NCBI GenBank assembly: GCA_035559535.1 | Contig: DATMBG010000011.1 | Location: forward strand, 1 to 52,166 | DNA: 52,166 bases | Direction: 5' to 3' | DNA from: Candidatus Limnocylindrales bacterium | Lineage (GTDB): Bacteria > Moduliflexota > Moduliflexia > Moduliflexales > JAUQPW01 | In this document: positions 33,938 to 42,283 of the stretch, one piece after another | Numbering within the stretch: position 1 is the stretch's first letter | Layout: the number at the start of each line of letters is the position of its first letter | Notes under the pieces: model-generated | The model's input: only the letters and a program-made list of their open reading frames with translations | What the model was told of the DNA's origin: nothing | Database searches by the model: none | Program-made: the position numbers and the translations under genes

Positions 33938-35290
33938 TTAATATCTTATCATCATCTGACCTCGTCGACCATCCTCGATAATACGACCTTCTGCGAACAC
34001 CGTCCGACCCCGCAGGATAGTTCGAACAACAGTTCCGCGTAAGGTACGTCCCAGGTATGGACTCTGTTTGTGGCGATATAAAATATCCTCTGCCCGGGGG
34101 GTGATTGTTTTATGAAGATCTACTAATGCAATATCGGCATCGGCACCGACGGTGATGGATCCCTTTGCGGGAGCCAGGTTAAACCGTTGGGCCGGTCTGG
34201 TACTATAGAGTTCCACGATTCGATTAAGGGGGATACCTCGTTGGTGATAGCCGTATTCCAGCATAGCCGGGAGACCAAATTGACAGCCCGGGATACCTCC
34301 CCAGGCGTCCAGAAGCTTTCTGGCTTTAAGCTCCGGTGGGCTGGGAGAGTGATCCGATACAATGATATCCAGGGTTCTATCCTCAATAGCCCTCCATAAG
34401 GCCTCTCGATGAACTCCACCCCGAATAGGGGGTGCACATTTAGCTACAGGGCCTAGGACATCAACGTCTTCCAGTTCAAAGATCAGATAATGGGGACAGG
34501 TCTCGGCGGATACATTTATTCCTTTTGTTTTGGCTTCTCGTATTGCCAGGATTCCTTCCCGTGATGAAACATGCAAGATATGCAGTGGGGCATCTCGATG
34601 GGAAGCCAGAAGCAGAGCCCTTTGGATACCCTCAACTTCGGTGATAGGCGGACGGGTAGCCTCGTAAGCAGCCGCCGAGTGATCTCCTTTGAGTTTTGCC
34701 CGTGCGGTGAGTGTTGTAACAATATCGTGGTTTTCAGCATGGACGCTCACTATAGCCCCCAAATCCGCTGCCACTTTCATTCCATCGTACAGAGCGGCAT
34801 CATCACACCAGGGATAGTCTTCAATTCCTGAGAAGCACATGAAAGCCTTGAAAGCCAGGGCTCCTCGTTGCCATTGTTCGATCATTCCCCGGGCATTACC
34901 GGGGATCATGCCGCCACAAAGACCAAAATCTATAATGGATTCCCGCTCTGCGCAGGCTTTTTTAGCTTCAAAGGTAGCTCCATCTGTAACCGGTGGGGTG
35001 GAGTTGAGCGGCATATCGATAAAACCTGTAACCCCGTTGGCTGCCAACGCCCGGCTCCCTGTAGCCAATCCTTCCCATTCGGTCCGACCCGGCTCATTGA
35101 AATGAACGTGGGCATCGATTAAACCTGGAAATACATAAAGACCCGTTGCATCGATTTCTTCTCTTGTACTTCCCGATAAATTCTCTCCAAGGGCACTGAT
35201 CTTACCCTCTTTGATGCCTATATCGGCAATCCGGGTACTAGCTGCGTTGATCAGGGTCCCACCTCGTACGATTAAATCGAATTCCGGCAT
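33938..35290 (-). CDS. allB: Allantoinase (cyclic amidohydrolase)
   Basis: The 450-aa enzyme is a dinuclear cyclic amidohydrolase. All metal ligands are visible: H61 and H63 (DAHVHFNEPG), the carboxylated lysine K148 (ALAFKAFM), H184 (VSVHAEN), H240 (LHILHVSS) and D313 (IVSDHSPSP). The HFNEPGRTEWEG signature and ligand spacing fit allantoinase better than dihydroorotase or D-hydantoinase. It should open the allantoin ring to allantoate. The upstream neighbour encodes a hydantoin/allantoin-type racemase, and a Liv-type importer precedes that. Together they suggest uptake and breakdown of a ureide or hydantoin. No allantoate amidohydrolase is in the window. Confidence 0.88.
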   Translation of the reverse strand: MPEFDLIVRGGTLINAASTRIADIGIKEGKISALGENLSGSTREEIDATGLYVFPGLIDAHVHFNEPGRTEWEGLATGSRALAANGVTGFIDMPLNSTPPVTDGATFEAKKACAERESIIDFGLCGGMIPGNARGMIEQWQRGALAFKAFMCFSGIEDYPWCDDAALYDGMKVAADLGAIVSVHAENHDIVTTLTARAKLKGDHSAAAYEATRPPITEVEGIQRALLLASHRDAPLHILHVSSREGILAIREAKTKGINVSAETCPHYLIFELEDVDVLGPVAKCAPPIRGGVHREALWRAIEDRTLDIIVSDHSPSPPELKARKLLDAWGGIPGCQFGLPAMLEYGYHQRGIPLNRIVELYSTRPAQRFNLAPAKGSITVGADADIALVDLHKTITPRAEDILYRHKQSPYLGRTLRGTVVRTILRGRTVFAEGRIIEDGRRGQMMIRY

Positions 35291-35352
35291 GGTCTTTTAT
35301 CCTTTATCCCTTGTTTGCTTCGAGGAAGAATAAACAAAGGACAAACTTGATT

Positions 35353-36096
35353 TTACTTCTTGCTGGACGGGGCAAAAGGACGTAGCATCCCCGTATAGGT
35401 TTTGACCAGGGGGTACGCCAGGTCACCGACCTTGCTGGTACCCAAACCTAACCCTACCAGGGCCTCCACAAATTTGACTGCAGCCGCAACGCCGTCGATC
35501 ACAGGGGCCCCGATTTCCCGGGAGATTTGGGAAGTCAGATCGGCCATTCCTGCACAACCCAAAACGATAGCTCCGGATTTGTCTTCAAGGAGGGCCCGAC
35601 GGCACTCTTCGGTAATGATCCGTCGTGCGTTGGAACCTTCTTCTTCCAGCTCCAGCACCGCCAGGTCTGTAGCCCGGATATTTCTGCAAAATCGGGTCAT
35701 ACCGTAATTCTCGACCAGTTGTCGGGCAATGACACAGGTACGGGCCAGGGTAGTTACAATGGAGAAACCCGTTGCAATGAAGCTGGCTGCATGCATGGCT
35801 GCTTCGGCAATACCGATCACAGGTCCCCGTGCAATTTCGCGGGCAGCCAGCAGGCCAGGATCGCCGAAACAGGCGATAACATAGCCATCCACACCTTCTT
35901 CTTCGCCTTTACGAACCTCTTCCAACATCCCGAGGACACTGATAGCCTCGTCGTAATGTCCTTCAATGGAGACAGGTCCCATGGTGGGATTACAGGCCAG
36001 AATTTCGGTTCCCGGAGCAGCAACGGCACGGGCCGCCTCGCCGATTTTCTTGGTCATACTTTCGGTTGTATTGGGATTAATTACCTTGATTTTCAT
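35353..36096 (-). CDS. Hydantoin/allantoin racemase (Asp/Glu racemase superfamily)
   Basis: The 247-aa protein starts with KVINPNTTESMTKKI, the hydantoin racemase signature. The two catalytic cysteines are C76 (VIACFGDPG) and C181 (VLGCAGMADL), the positions I recall for characterised hydantoin racemases. It should interconvert enantiomers of 5-substituted hydantoins or of allantoin, so that a stereospecific ring-opening enzyme can use both. That enzyme is probably the allantoinase encoded 62 bp downstream. A GGAAGG ribosome site precedes the ATG. Related alternatives are AroM-like or maleate isomerase-like proteins, but the sequence fits the racemase best. Confidence 0.88.
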   Translation of the reverse strand: MKIKVINPNTTESMTKKIGEAARAVAAPGTEILACNPTMGPVSIEGHYDEAISVLGMLEEVRKGEEEGVDGYVIACFGDPGLLAAREIARGPVIGIAEAAMHAASFIATGFSIVTTLARTCVIARQLVENYGMTRFCRNIRATDLAVLELEEEGSNARRIITEECRRALLEDKSGAIVLGCAGMADLTSQISREIGAPVIDGVAAAVKFVEALVGLGLGTSKVGDLAYPLVKTYTGMLRPFAPSSKK

Positions 36097-36226
36097 GGTT
36101 ATCCTTCCTGCTTATATCTTTTCCTTGCCGGTAATGGCAGGAGCGAGGTAATCTGTTTGATCAGGAGTAGAAGTGAAGCGATGGTTTCATCGCGCCACTT
36201 CTGGTAATGATAGATCCCTTCCCGTT

Positions 36227-37456
36227 CTATTCCTTCTTCTGCCATCCCTTCCAACCACTTTCCTCCAGACTCATGGAGACTTCCTCGGCTGGAATGATCA
36301 TAAGGGGCTTGGGATAAGGGAAATCATAATAGGGGGTCTTTTCTACCACTTCCCCTATGACGACCGGGGTTTGTATCTGATGATCCTCTTTTCTCATGGT
36401 TAAAGTTCCAATGGGACCTTCCATGGACATCCCCTCAAAAGCCTCGATAATTTTTTCGGTATCCAGAGAACCTGCTTTTTTGATGGCCTGTAAGAACATC
36501 TTGGTTCCAAGATAGGCTTCCATGGCTACAAAAACCGGCCATTTTCCTCCACTGAGTTTGTTAAAATTCTCTTCAAAGGCTTTAGCACTGGGGGTATCTA
36601 TGCCTGCCAGGTACATGTTGGCCGTGATAGAACCAAGGGCATTCTCCCGAACAATATTCATAACCCCATCATCATCAAAGAAGGTTCCTCCTACCAATAT
36701 TTTCATTCCAAATTGCCTTCCCTGGATCATCAACTGGGCCAGGTCTGTTCCCCAGTTTCCACTGATAACGTACTCAGCTCCTGAGGCATTAATTTTGCTG
36801 ATATAAGGACCGAAATCCTTATTAAATATGGGATGGAATTCCTTACCCACAATCTGGGTGTCGGGCGCAAAGGCTTTGATGAATTTCTCATAATAGTCGG
36901 CTACATCGTGTCCCCAGGAGTAATCCTGGTTGATGAGGAAGACCTTTTTATAGCCCTTACTGGCAAAATACCTGGCCAGACCCTTTACGTGCATGGCGGC
37001 ATTGAGACAGGTCCGAAATACATAGGGATTAAAGTTCTCCCCGGTGATACTGACGGCTTCCGCAGCCAAATCCAGATAAATCTTTTTGTACCGGGGCATG
37101 GTTTGTGCGATACCGCCTCCTACACTACTGGACGATCCCTGGAGAATGGCAATGGCCTGATCCTCAAGAATGAGTTTTTTCACCTTCTGGACCGCGATAT
37201 CGTTTTTCATCTGATTGTCCTCCACGACAATTTCAACCTTTCTCCCCAGAAGTCCTCCGGCGTCGTTGACTTCCTTCACAGCCGCTTCAATACCCCAGAT
37301 AATGCGATCTCCATTGGATTTAAAAGCTCCCGAGCGAATCTCATTGACTCCTAGTATAATCGGAGGTTCTTCAGCCTGAAGATTTATAAACCAGATCAAA
37401 ATAACCCCTACAGCCAAAGTGAGAGACAATATAAAGATGAGCAGATTTTTTTTCAT
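36227..37456 (-). CDS. Liv-type ABC transporter substrate-binding protein
   Basis: The 409-aa periplasmic protein has an N-terminal signal (residues 4-28). The Leu/Ile/Val-binding fold then shows PIILGVNEIRSGAFKSNGDR, GIEAAVKEVNDAGGLLGRKV and EIVVEDNQMKNDIAVQKVKK near residue 90, followed by FRTCLNAAMHVKGLARYFAS and GYKKVFLINQDYSWGHD. Members bind amino acids, amides, urea or aromatic acids. Here the downstream racemase and allantoinase genes suggest a ureide or hydantoin, which is inference. It is encoded between the LivF-type ATPase and the racemase gene on one strand. Confidence 0.92.
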   Translation of the reverse strand: MKKNLLIFILSLTLAVGVILIWFINLQAEEPPIILGVNEIRSGAFKSNGDRIIWGIEAAVKEVNDAGGLLGRKVEIVVEDNQMKNDIAVQKVKKLILEDQAIAILQGSSSSVGGGIAQTMPRYKKIYLDLAAEAVSITGENFNPYVFRTCLNAAMHVKGLARYFASKGYKKVFLINQDYSWGHDVADYYEKFIKAFAPDTQIVGKEFHPIFNKDFGPYISKINASGAEYVISGNWGTDLAQLMIQGRQFGMKILVGGTFFDDDGVMNIVRENALGSITANMYLAGIDTPSAKAFEENFNKLSGGKWPVFVAMEAYLGTKMFLQAIKKAGSLDTEKIIEAFEGMSMEGPIGTLTMRKEDHQIQTPVVIGEVVEKTPYYDFPYPKPLMIIPAEEVSMSLEESGWKGWQKKE

Positions 37457-37655
37457 GGTTATTTAATCCCCTGATCCTTTGCAATCTACGGAATCCTTGA
37501 ATCTGCAGATTACAGTGGATAGCAGGTTAAAATTTTTACTGGATGGTGACAGGTCCCTATCAAACTGAAACTTAATATATTTAAACCTCCTTCAACCCCG
37601 GTCAAAATTCTTTTCTTGAAAGACCTTTAAAAGCTCTCAGACCATGGATGGGTTT

Positions 37656-38375
37656 TCATTGGGATACTTCCAGATATTTCTTTCGCACCTCCTCTTGTTG
37701 ACGTAGATCCTCCGGAGTTCCTTCCCATTGGATCGTTCCTTTACTCATGACATAAATTCGACTGGCTAAAGCTAAGGCAATAGCCAGTTTTTGCTCTACC
37801 AGAAGGATGGTAGTTCCCGTCTGGTTGATTTCTTGAATGATGTTACGTACGGCTTCTACAATTTTAGGGGCAAGTCCTTCTGTAGGTTCATCGATGAGAA
37901 TTAATTCAGGGTTTCCCATCAGGGTTCGCGCAATGGTCAGCATCTGTTTTTCACCGCCGGAGAGAACCCCTCCTTTGAGATTTTTCCTTTCTCGAAGGGC
38001 CGGAAAATACTCATAGCATTTATCTAAATTCCAGCCTTTTTCAGATTTTTCCCTGGCCGCCGGGCCGGTTTTGATTCCAATCAGGAGATTTTGATGGACG
38101 GTTAATTTCGGGAAAATCCAGCGTTCTTCAGGTACAAAACCAATCCCGGCCCGGGCTATTTGAAAAGGTTTTAGACCGGCTATCTCTTTTCCTTTGAAGA
38201 GGATAGAACCGCTACGGGGTGGGGTCAAACCCATGATGGTTTTCAGGGTGGTTGTCTTTCCAACCCCATTTCGACCCAGTAACGCCACAATCTCTCCACC
38301 GTAGACTTTAAGCGAAACATCGTGCAAGATATGACTTTTATCGTAGTAGGTATTAACCGATTTTAATTCCAGCAT
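37656..38375 (-). CDS. livF: Liv-type ABC transporter ATP-binding protein LivF
   Basis: The 239-aa ATPase has Walker A GRNGVGKTT (about 34-42), the signature LSGGEKQML and Walker B LILIDEPTEGLAP. IRAGIGFVPEER-like sequence (seen as ARAGIGFVPEERWIFPKLTV) is typical of LivF. It should pair with a LivG-type ATPase below the LivH/LivM channel. A gap of 336 bp with repeat-like DNA separates it from the LivG gene upstream, unusual within such an operon. The gap of 199 bp to the binding-protein gene is also long. Confidence 0.94.
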   Translation of the reverse strand: MLELKSVNTYYDKSHILHDVSLKVYGGEIVALLGRNGVGKTTTLKTIMGLTPPRSGSILFKGKEIAGLKPFQIARAGIGFVPEERWIFPKLTVHQNLLIGIKTGPAAREKSEKGWNLDKCYEYFPALRERKNLKGGVLSGGEKQMLTIARTLMGNPELILIDEPTEGLAPKIVEAVRNIIQEINQTGTTILLVEQKLAIALALASRIYVMSKGTIQWEGTPEDLRQQEEVRKKYLEVSQ

Positions 38376-38711
38376 AGACGAAGTACCGGCTTTCCTCTCT
38401 CCCCATTGACGGCTTTCCGGAGCAGGTTTTTTGGACCTGACCCCTCTAACTTCCCTTCTCTGGGAGAGTTAGGATCCAGACCATCCTCAAGGCCCCCTTC
38501 CCGAGTCGGAAAGGGGATTAAGGGGCCTAGGCACTAGGATAAGAAGGTTAGCCCCGGCGGGGCGACCTGTTTAACCAGCCGCTTCTCCGGAGCTTGAAAA
38601 AAATTTCTGAATAACTGAATCCCCTAAAACCCTCCTGTCAACGGGGGAAATGGAAGAGGGGAAGGAGGGGCAGTTGGGTTGTTTTTAAACTCCGGAAGTT
38701 TGGCAGGTTCC
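38376..38711. other. Repeat-like gap inside the Liv operon
   Basis: No gene is visible. The DNA has several imperfect palindromes, for example CTTCCCTTCTCTGGGAGAG near 38451, and AGGCCCCCTTCCC facing GGGGATTAAGGGGCCT near 38490-38530. A G-rich stretch occurs near 38644-38675. It separates the genes for LivG and LivF. Confidence 0.5.
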
Positions 38712-39467
38712 TCAATTTACATGTTCTCCCAAATAGGCATCTTTGACCGACGGATTCCCCCTTATTTCTCCGGGTTTTCCGGTTGCCAGGACTTTTCCAT
38801 AATGGATCACGGTAATTACATCCGCCAGAGTAAAGACGACTTCCATATCATGTTCAATAATCATCAGGGTTTTTCCTCGGGTTAATTGATCAATAAGCTT
38901 AACCACTTCCCGGGTTTCGGCGATGGACATACCGGCCGTAGGTTCATCCAGCATAATCAGTGCGGGATCTGTGGCCAGGGTAATCCCGATTTCCAGGGCC
39001 CGCTGTTCTCCATATGCAAGTTCTCCGGCCGGTTGATCCTTTTTGTCCAGGAGATTTATTTTTTGGAGGATAAAGTAGGTTTCTTCGGTGATATTTTTCA
39101 TCCGGTCTACCCGGGAAATAAGATTAAACCGAATATGATTTTTTGAAAGAACTGCCGCCCGCACATTTTCAAAAACGGTCAATCCAGGAAAAATATTGGT
39201 AATTTGAAAGGACCGGGAGATTCCCATCCGGTTAATCTTATGGGGAGGCCATCCCGTGATCTCCTGGCCATTGAAGTAGATATGCCCTCTGGAAGGTTTA
39301 TACCGCCCCGTTAAAAGGTTAAAAAAGGTCGTCTTTCCGGCTCCATTAGGACCGATGATGGCATGTCGTTCACCCTTTTTTACAGATAAATCGATTCCTT
39401 CAATAACTTTGATTCCACTAAAATCTTTATAAAGTCCCCTTATTTCCAATAAGACCTCGTTTTCCAT
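38712..39467 (-). CDS. livG: Liv-type ABC transporter ATP-binding protein LivG (second of two)
   Basis: The 251-aa ATPase has Walker A GPNGAGKTT near residue 39, the LivG-type signature ELAYGEQRALEIGITLA and Walker B LIMLDEPTAGMS. ISRSFQITNIFPGLTVFENV is the family Q-loop region. It follows the LivM gene and probably forms the ATPase heterodimer with LivF. A second LivG-like ATPase (41394-42158) lies at the head of the same gene set, so either two ATPase pairings exist or one copy serves another channel. A GAGGA ribosome site precedes the ATG. Confidence 0.93.
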   Translation of the reverse strand: MENEVLLEIRGLYKDFSGIKVIEGIDLSVKKGERHAIIGPNGAGKTTFFNLLTGRYKPSRGHIYFNGQEITGWPPHKINRMGISRSFQITNIFPGLTVFENVRAAVLSKNHIRFNLISRVDRMKNITEETYFILQKINLLDKKDQPAGELAYGEQRALEIGITLATDPALIMLDEPTAGMSIAETREVVKLIDQLTRGKTLMIIEHDMEVVFTLADVITVIHYGKVLATGKPGEIRGNPSVKDAYLGEHVN

Positions 39468-39545
39468 TCAATGTGTTCCTCAACTTATAGAATCCCTTAT
39501 TTTCAGTTATGGAGCAATCCCAAGAGTTTTGGGATATCTCTGCTT

Positions 39546-40520
39546 CTAAGCCCTTTGTACTTCGCCTGTTTTATCCAGTATTTTCGTCAGGGACTCTGCA
39601 AGTCCAGAAAGTCCCCGGGGGGCATAAAGAACCAGCAGGATAAAGATAGCTCCCTGGATTACGGCCCACCTTTCGGTAAGGGTGCTGAGAAGATCGTTGA
39701 TGTAAATCAGAAAACAGGCTCCCAGGATAGGACCGACGAACGTTCCTCCTCCTCCAATAAAGGTCATCATCAGGACCTCGGCAGATTTATCTAAGTTAAT
39801 AAACGAAGTAGACACAAATTCCTGAAAGGATGAAGCTAAAGCTCCTGCAATTCCGGCGAAAAACGTCGAGATAACATAAATGATCAACCTGGAAAGGTAG
39901 GTATTATAACCGATAAACCCGGCACGTTCTTCATTCTCTCGCATACAGAGGTTTAGACGGCCTAGAGGGGTCTTGGTGAAGTACCAGCACCCGAAGATAG
40001 AGAGGAGTACCGTAATCAGAACAAAGTAGTACCAGTGGACCGTGCTGAACATTTCCACCTCTCCAATTCCCGGGATATACATATCGGGTCGACTGGCCGT
40101 CAAACCATCTTCTCCGCCGGTGACCGATCGCCATTTTTCGGCTACAGCGTAGATAAACTGATTAAAAGCCAGGGTCAGAAGGCCAAAGGAAACCCCTCCG
40201 AGTCGAACTACGAAAATCCCGAACACGAGTCCCAGAAGCCCTCCAAGCATACCACCGGATAAAATACCTCCTATAAGGGGCATCTTAACGTGTTTAAAGA
40301 GAAAAAGTGTGGCGTAGGCCCCCATCCCGAAATAAGCCGCGTGGCCGAATGAAAGTAACCCGGCCTGCCCAAACAGAATATTGTAGCTTACGGCAAACAG
40401 GGCATAGATGGCCATTCTGATAATCAGATTGAGTTTATATTCTGAAATGAGAGTCGGCATGAAAACAAGAATAACCAGAACGATCAAAACACTGAGTTGG
40501 TAGAGGATTTTTCTGTTCAT
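39546..40520 (-). CDS. livM: Liv-type ABC transporter permease LivM
   Basis: The 324-aa membrane protein has eight to ten helices and LivM landmarks: YNILFGQAGLLSFGHAAYFG near residue 45, a LTLAFNQFIYAVAEKW stretch in the middle, NEERAGFIGYNTYLSRLIIY and FIGGGGTFVGPILGA near the C-terminus. Its ATG overlaps the stop of the LivH gene by one base (TAATG), which shows translational coupling. LivH and LivM form the heterodimeric channel. Confidence 0.94.
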   Translation of the reverse strand: MNRKILYQLSVLIVLVILVFMPTLISEYKLNLIIRMAIYALFAVSYNILFGQAGLLSFGHAAYFGMGAYATLFLFKHVKMPLIGGILSGGMLGGLLGLVFGIFVVRLGGVSFGLLTLAFNQFIYAVAEKWRSVTGGEDGLTASRPDMYIPGIGEVEMFSTVHWYYFVLITVLLSIFGCWYFTKTPLGRLNLCMRENEERAGFIGYNTYLSRLIIYVISTFFAGIAGALASSFQEFVSTSFINLDKSAEVLMMTFIGGGGTFVGPILGACFLIYINDLLSTLTERWAVIQGAIFILLVLYAPRGLSGLAESLTKILDKTGEVQRA

Positions 40521-41389
40521 TATCCTTTCTCTCCCAATAATCCTTCGGGTTTGATGATCAAAATCACGGCCATCAACAAGAATTCAAAGACAATGGCCAG
40601 TTCTGGAATGAATAAAACTCCCAAGGATTGAAGCTCTCCGACCAAAAACGAGGCCAGTAGGGCACCTTGAATGGAGCCGAGACCTCCTGCAACGATAACG
40701 ACAAACAGATCTACAATAATGGTGGCAGCCATACCTGGGTGGGTGATCAGGTAAGGACCTCCGATAACTCCGGCCAAACCGGCCAGGGCTGCACCGACAC
40801 CGAAAAGAACTGTAAAGACTAGGGGAACATTGATCCCCAGGGCATTAACCATATCCCTGTTAGATACGGCAGCCAGAACGATAATTCCTGCTCGGGTTTT
40901 AAAGAGAATCATAAACAGGATGGCAAAAACGACCAGCGAGGTTGCCAGAATAAAGAGACGGTAAGTCGGGTAGGAGATACCCAGAAAATGGACGGAGCCG
41001 GATAAGATGGCCGGAATTTCTACAAACAACGGCTCATTTCCCCAGATCCACTTAACCAGTTCTTCAATGATAAAAGCAACTCCGAAGGTAAGCAGCAATT
41101 GATGGGCATGGCCGTAGGTATGGATTTTTCTAAGCAGGAACCTTTCGATTAAGATTCCAATACCCCCTACCAGGATCGGAGCCAGGAGTAGACTGAGCCA
41201 GAAATTTCCGGTTGCTTGAAGGATTGTAAACGAAAAATAGGCTCCCAACATGTAGAGAGTTCCATGGGCAAAATTAAGTACGCCCATCATTCCAAAGATT
41301 AAGGTGAGTCCGGAGGCAACCAGAAATAAAAGCATTCCATAGACCAGGCCATGGAGTAGTTGAACCGGTAAGGCAGAAAGTATTTCCAT
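40520..41389 (-). CDS. livH: Liv-type ABC transporter permease LivH
   Basis: The 289-aa permease starts best at the ATG at 41389, four bases after the stop of the upstream ATPase gene; a TTG at 41404 is an in-frame alternative that overlaps it. LivH motifs are visible: GLVYGMLLFLVASGLTLIFG near the start, MMGVLNFAHGTLYMLGAYFS, then VVIVAGGLGSIQGALLASFL. Eight helices are likely. It is coupled on both sides, to the ATPase gene and to livM. Confidence 0.94.
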   Translation of the reverse strand: MEILSALPVQLLHGLVYGMLLFLVASGLTLIFGMMGVLNFAHGTLYMLGAYFSFTILQATGNFWLSLLLAPILVGGIGILIERFLLRKIHTYGHAHQLLLTFGVAFIIEELVKWIWGNEPLFVEIPAILSGSVHFLGISYPTYRLFILATSLVVFAILFMILFKTRAGIIVLAAVSNRDMVNALGINVPLVFTVLFGVGAALAGLAGVIGGPYLITHPGMAATIIVDLFVVIVAGGLGSIQGALLASFLVGELQSLGVLFIPELAIVFEFLLMAVILIIKPEGLLGEKG

Positions 41390-41393
41390 AGGG

Positions 41394-42158
41394 TTATTCC
41401 CCAAGATAAGCGGCGACCACGCCTGGATCGTGGACCACTTCTTTGGGAGTTCCTTCAGCTATCTTTTCTCCATGGTGGAGAACCACCACCCGATCTGAAA
41501 GTTCCATAATAGCCTTCATGATATGTTCGATCAGGCAAATGGTAATTCCTCTCTCCCGGATTTGTCGGATCAGGAACATGGTGGAAGAGATTTCCGATGG
41601 TGTAAGACCGGCCATGACTTCATCCAGTAACAGAAGTTGTGGATGAGTACCTAAGGCCCTGGCAATTTCCAGACGTTTTCGTTCCATTATGGTTAGATTC
41701 CTGGCTAAAGTATGGGCTTTGTGGGAAAGCCCAAGAAAGTCCAGAAGTTCTAAGGCTTCCTGTTCCGCATCCTTTTTTCTTCCCCCTCCTGTTTTTTCCT
41801 CTTTTCCTTCTGCTCCATACCGGGTGGACCGCTTAGCCTGTCCAAAGTAGATCCCAACCAAAACATTTTGAAGAGCCGTCAGCGAAGGAAAAGGTCTAAC
41901 CAGTTGATAGGTTCGGCTAATTCCCAGGTGGCAAATCTGATGGGGTTTGAGTCCGGATATAGGGATTTCCCTAAACAGGATTGTTCCCGAGCTCGGAGTG
42001 TAGACGCCGGTAATTACATTAAAGAGCGTGGTCTTTCCGGCTCCATTGGGGCCGATCAAGCCTAAAATCTCTCCAGGCTTAATGAAGAAATCGACTTTAT
42101 TTAAAGCGACCAGTCCTCCAAACCGTTTGGTAATCTGGTGGCCTTCCAATAAGTACAC
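41394..42158 (-). CDS. Liv-type ABC transporter ATP-binding protein, LivG-like (first of two)
   Basis: The 254-aa ATPase has Walker A GPNGAGKTTLFNVITG near residue 35 and Walker B LLLLDEVMAGLTP. The signature is not LSGGQ but LTIMERKRLEIARAL, a variant seen in one LivG subgroup. A charged Lys/Glu/Gly-rich insertion of about 25 residues (near 112-135) precedes the helical domain and is probably a surface loop. The start is GTG at 42158 with a weak ribosome site. It lies directly upstream of livH. The different signature suggests it is not a recent duplicate of the LivG at 38712-39467. Confidence 0.9.
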   Translation of the reverse strand: MYLLEGHQITKRFGGLVALNKVDFFIKPGEILGLIGPNGAGKTTLFNVITGVYTPSSGTILFREIPISGLKPHQICHLGISRTYQLVRPFPSLTALQNVLVGIYFGQAKRSTRYGAEGKEEKTGGGRKKDAEQEALELLDFLGLSHKAHTLARNLTIMERKRLEIARALGTHPQLLLLDEVMAGLTPSEISSTMFLIRQIRERGITICLIEHIMKAIMELSDRVVVLHHGEKIAEGTPKEVVHDPGVVAAYLGE

Positions 42159-42177
42159 TTCTTTAACGCAAAGGGCA

Positions 42178-42283
42178 GGAAGCTCCCCCTAAAGGGTAAG
42201 GGACAAGAAGCCAGGAGTAAAAAGCAAGGAATTTACTTTCTGGGCCTTGCTTCCTGCTTCTTGCTTCTTGTTTCCTGTTTCTG
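42178..42283. repeat. 7-nt period repeat with an inverted part
   Basis: On the plus strand the units CTTGCTT, CCTGCTT, CTTGCTT, CTTGTTT and CCTGTTT follow one another near 42244-42280. Partly complementary sequence (AAGCCAGGAG, AAGCAAGGAA) precedes them. The repeat lies between the enoyl-CoA hydratase and the first Liv gene. Confidence 0.6.

Noticed and set aside
33938-35290. Dihydroorotase or D-hydantoinase instead of allantoinase
   Set aside because: The HFNEPGRTEWEG signature and ligand spacing fit allantoinase better; it remains possible that the true substrate is another cyclic ureide.
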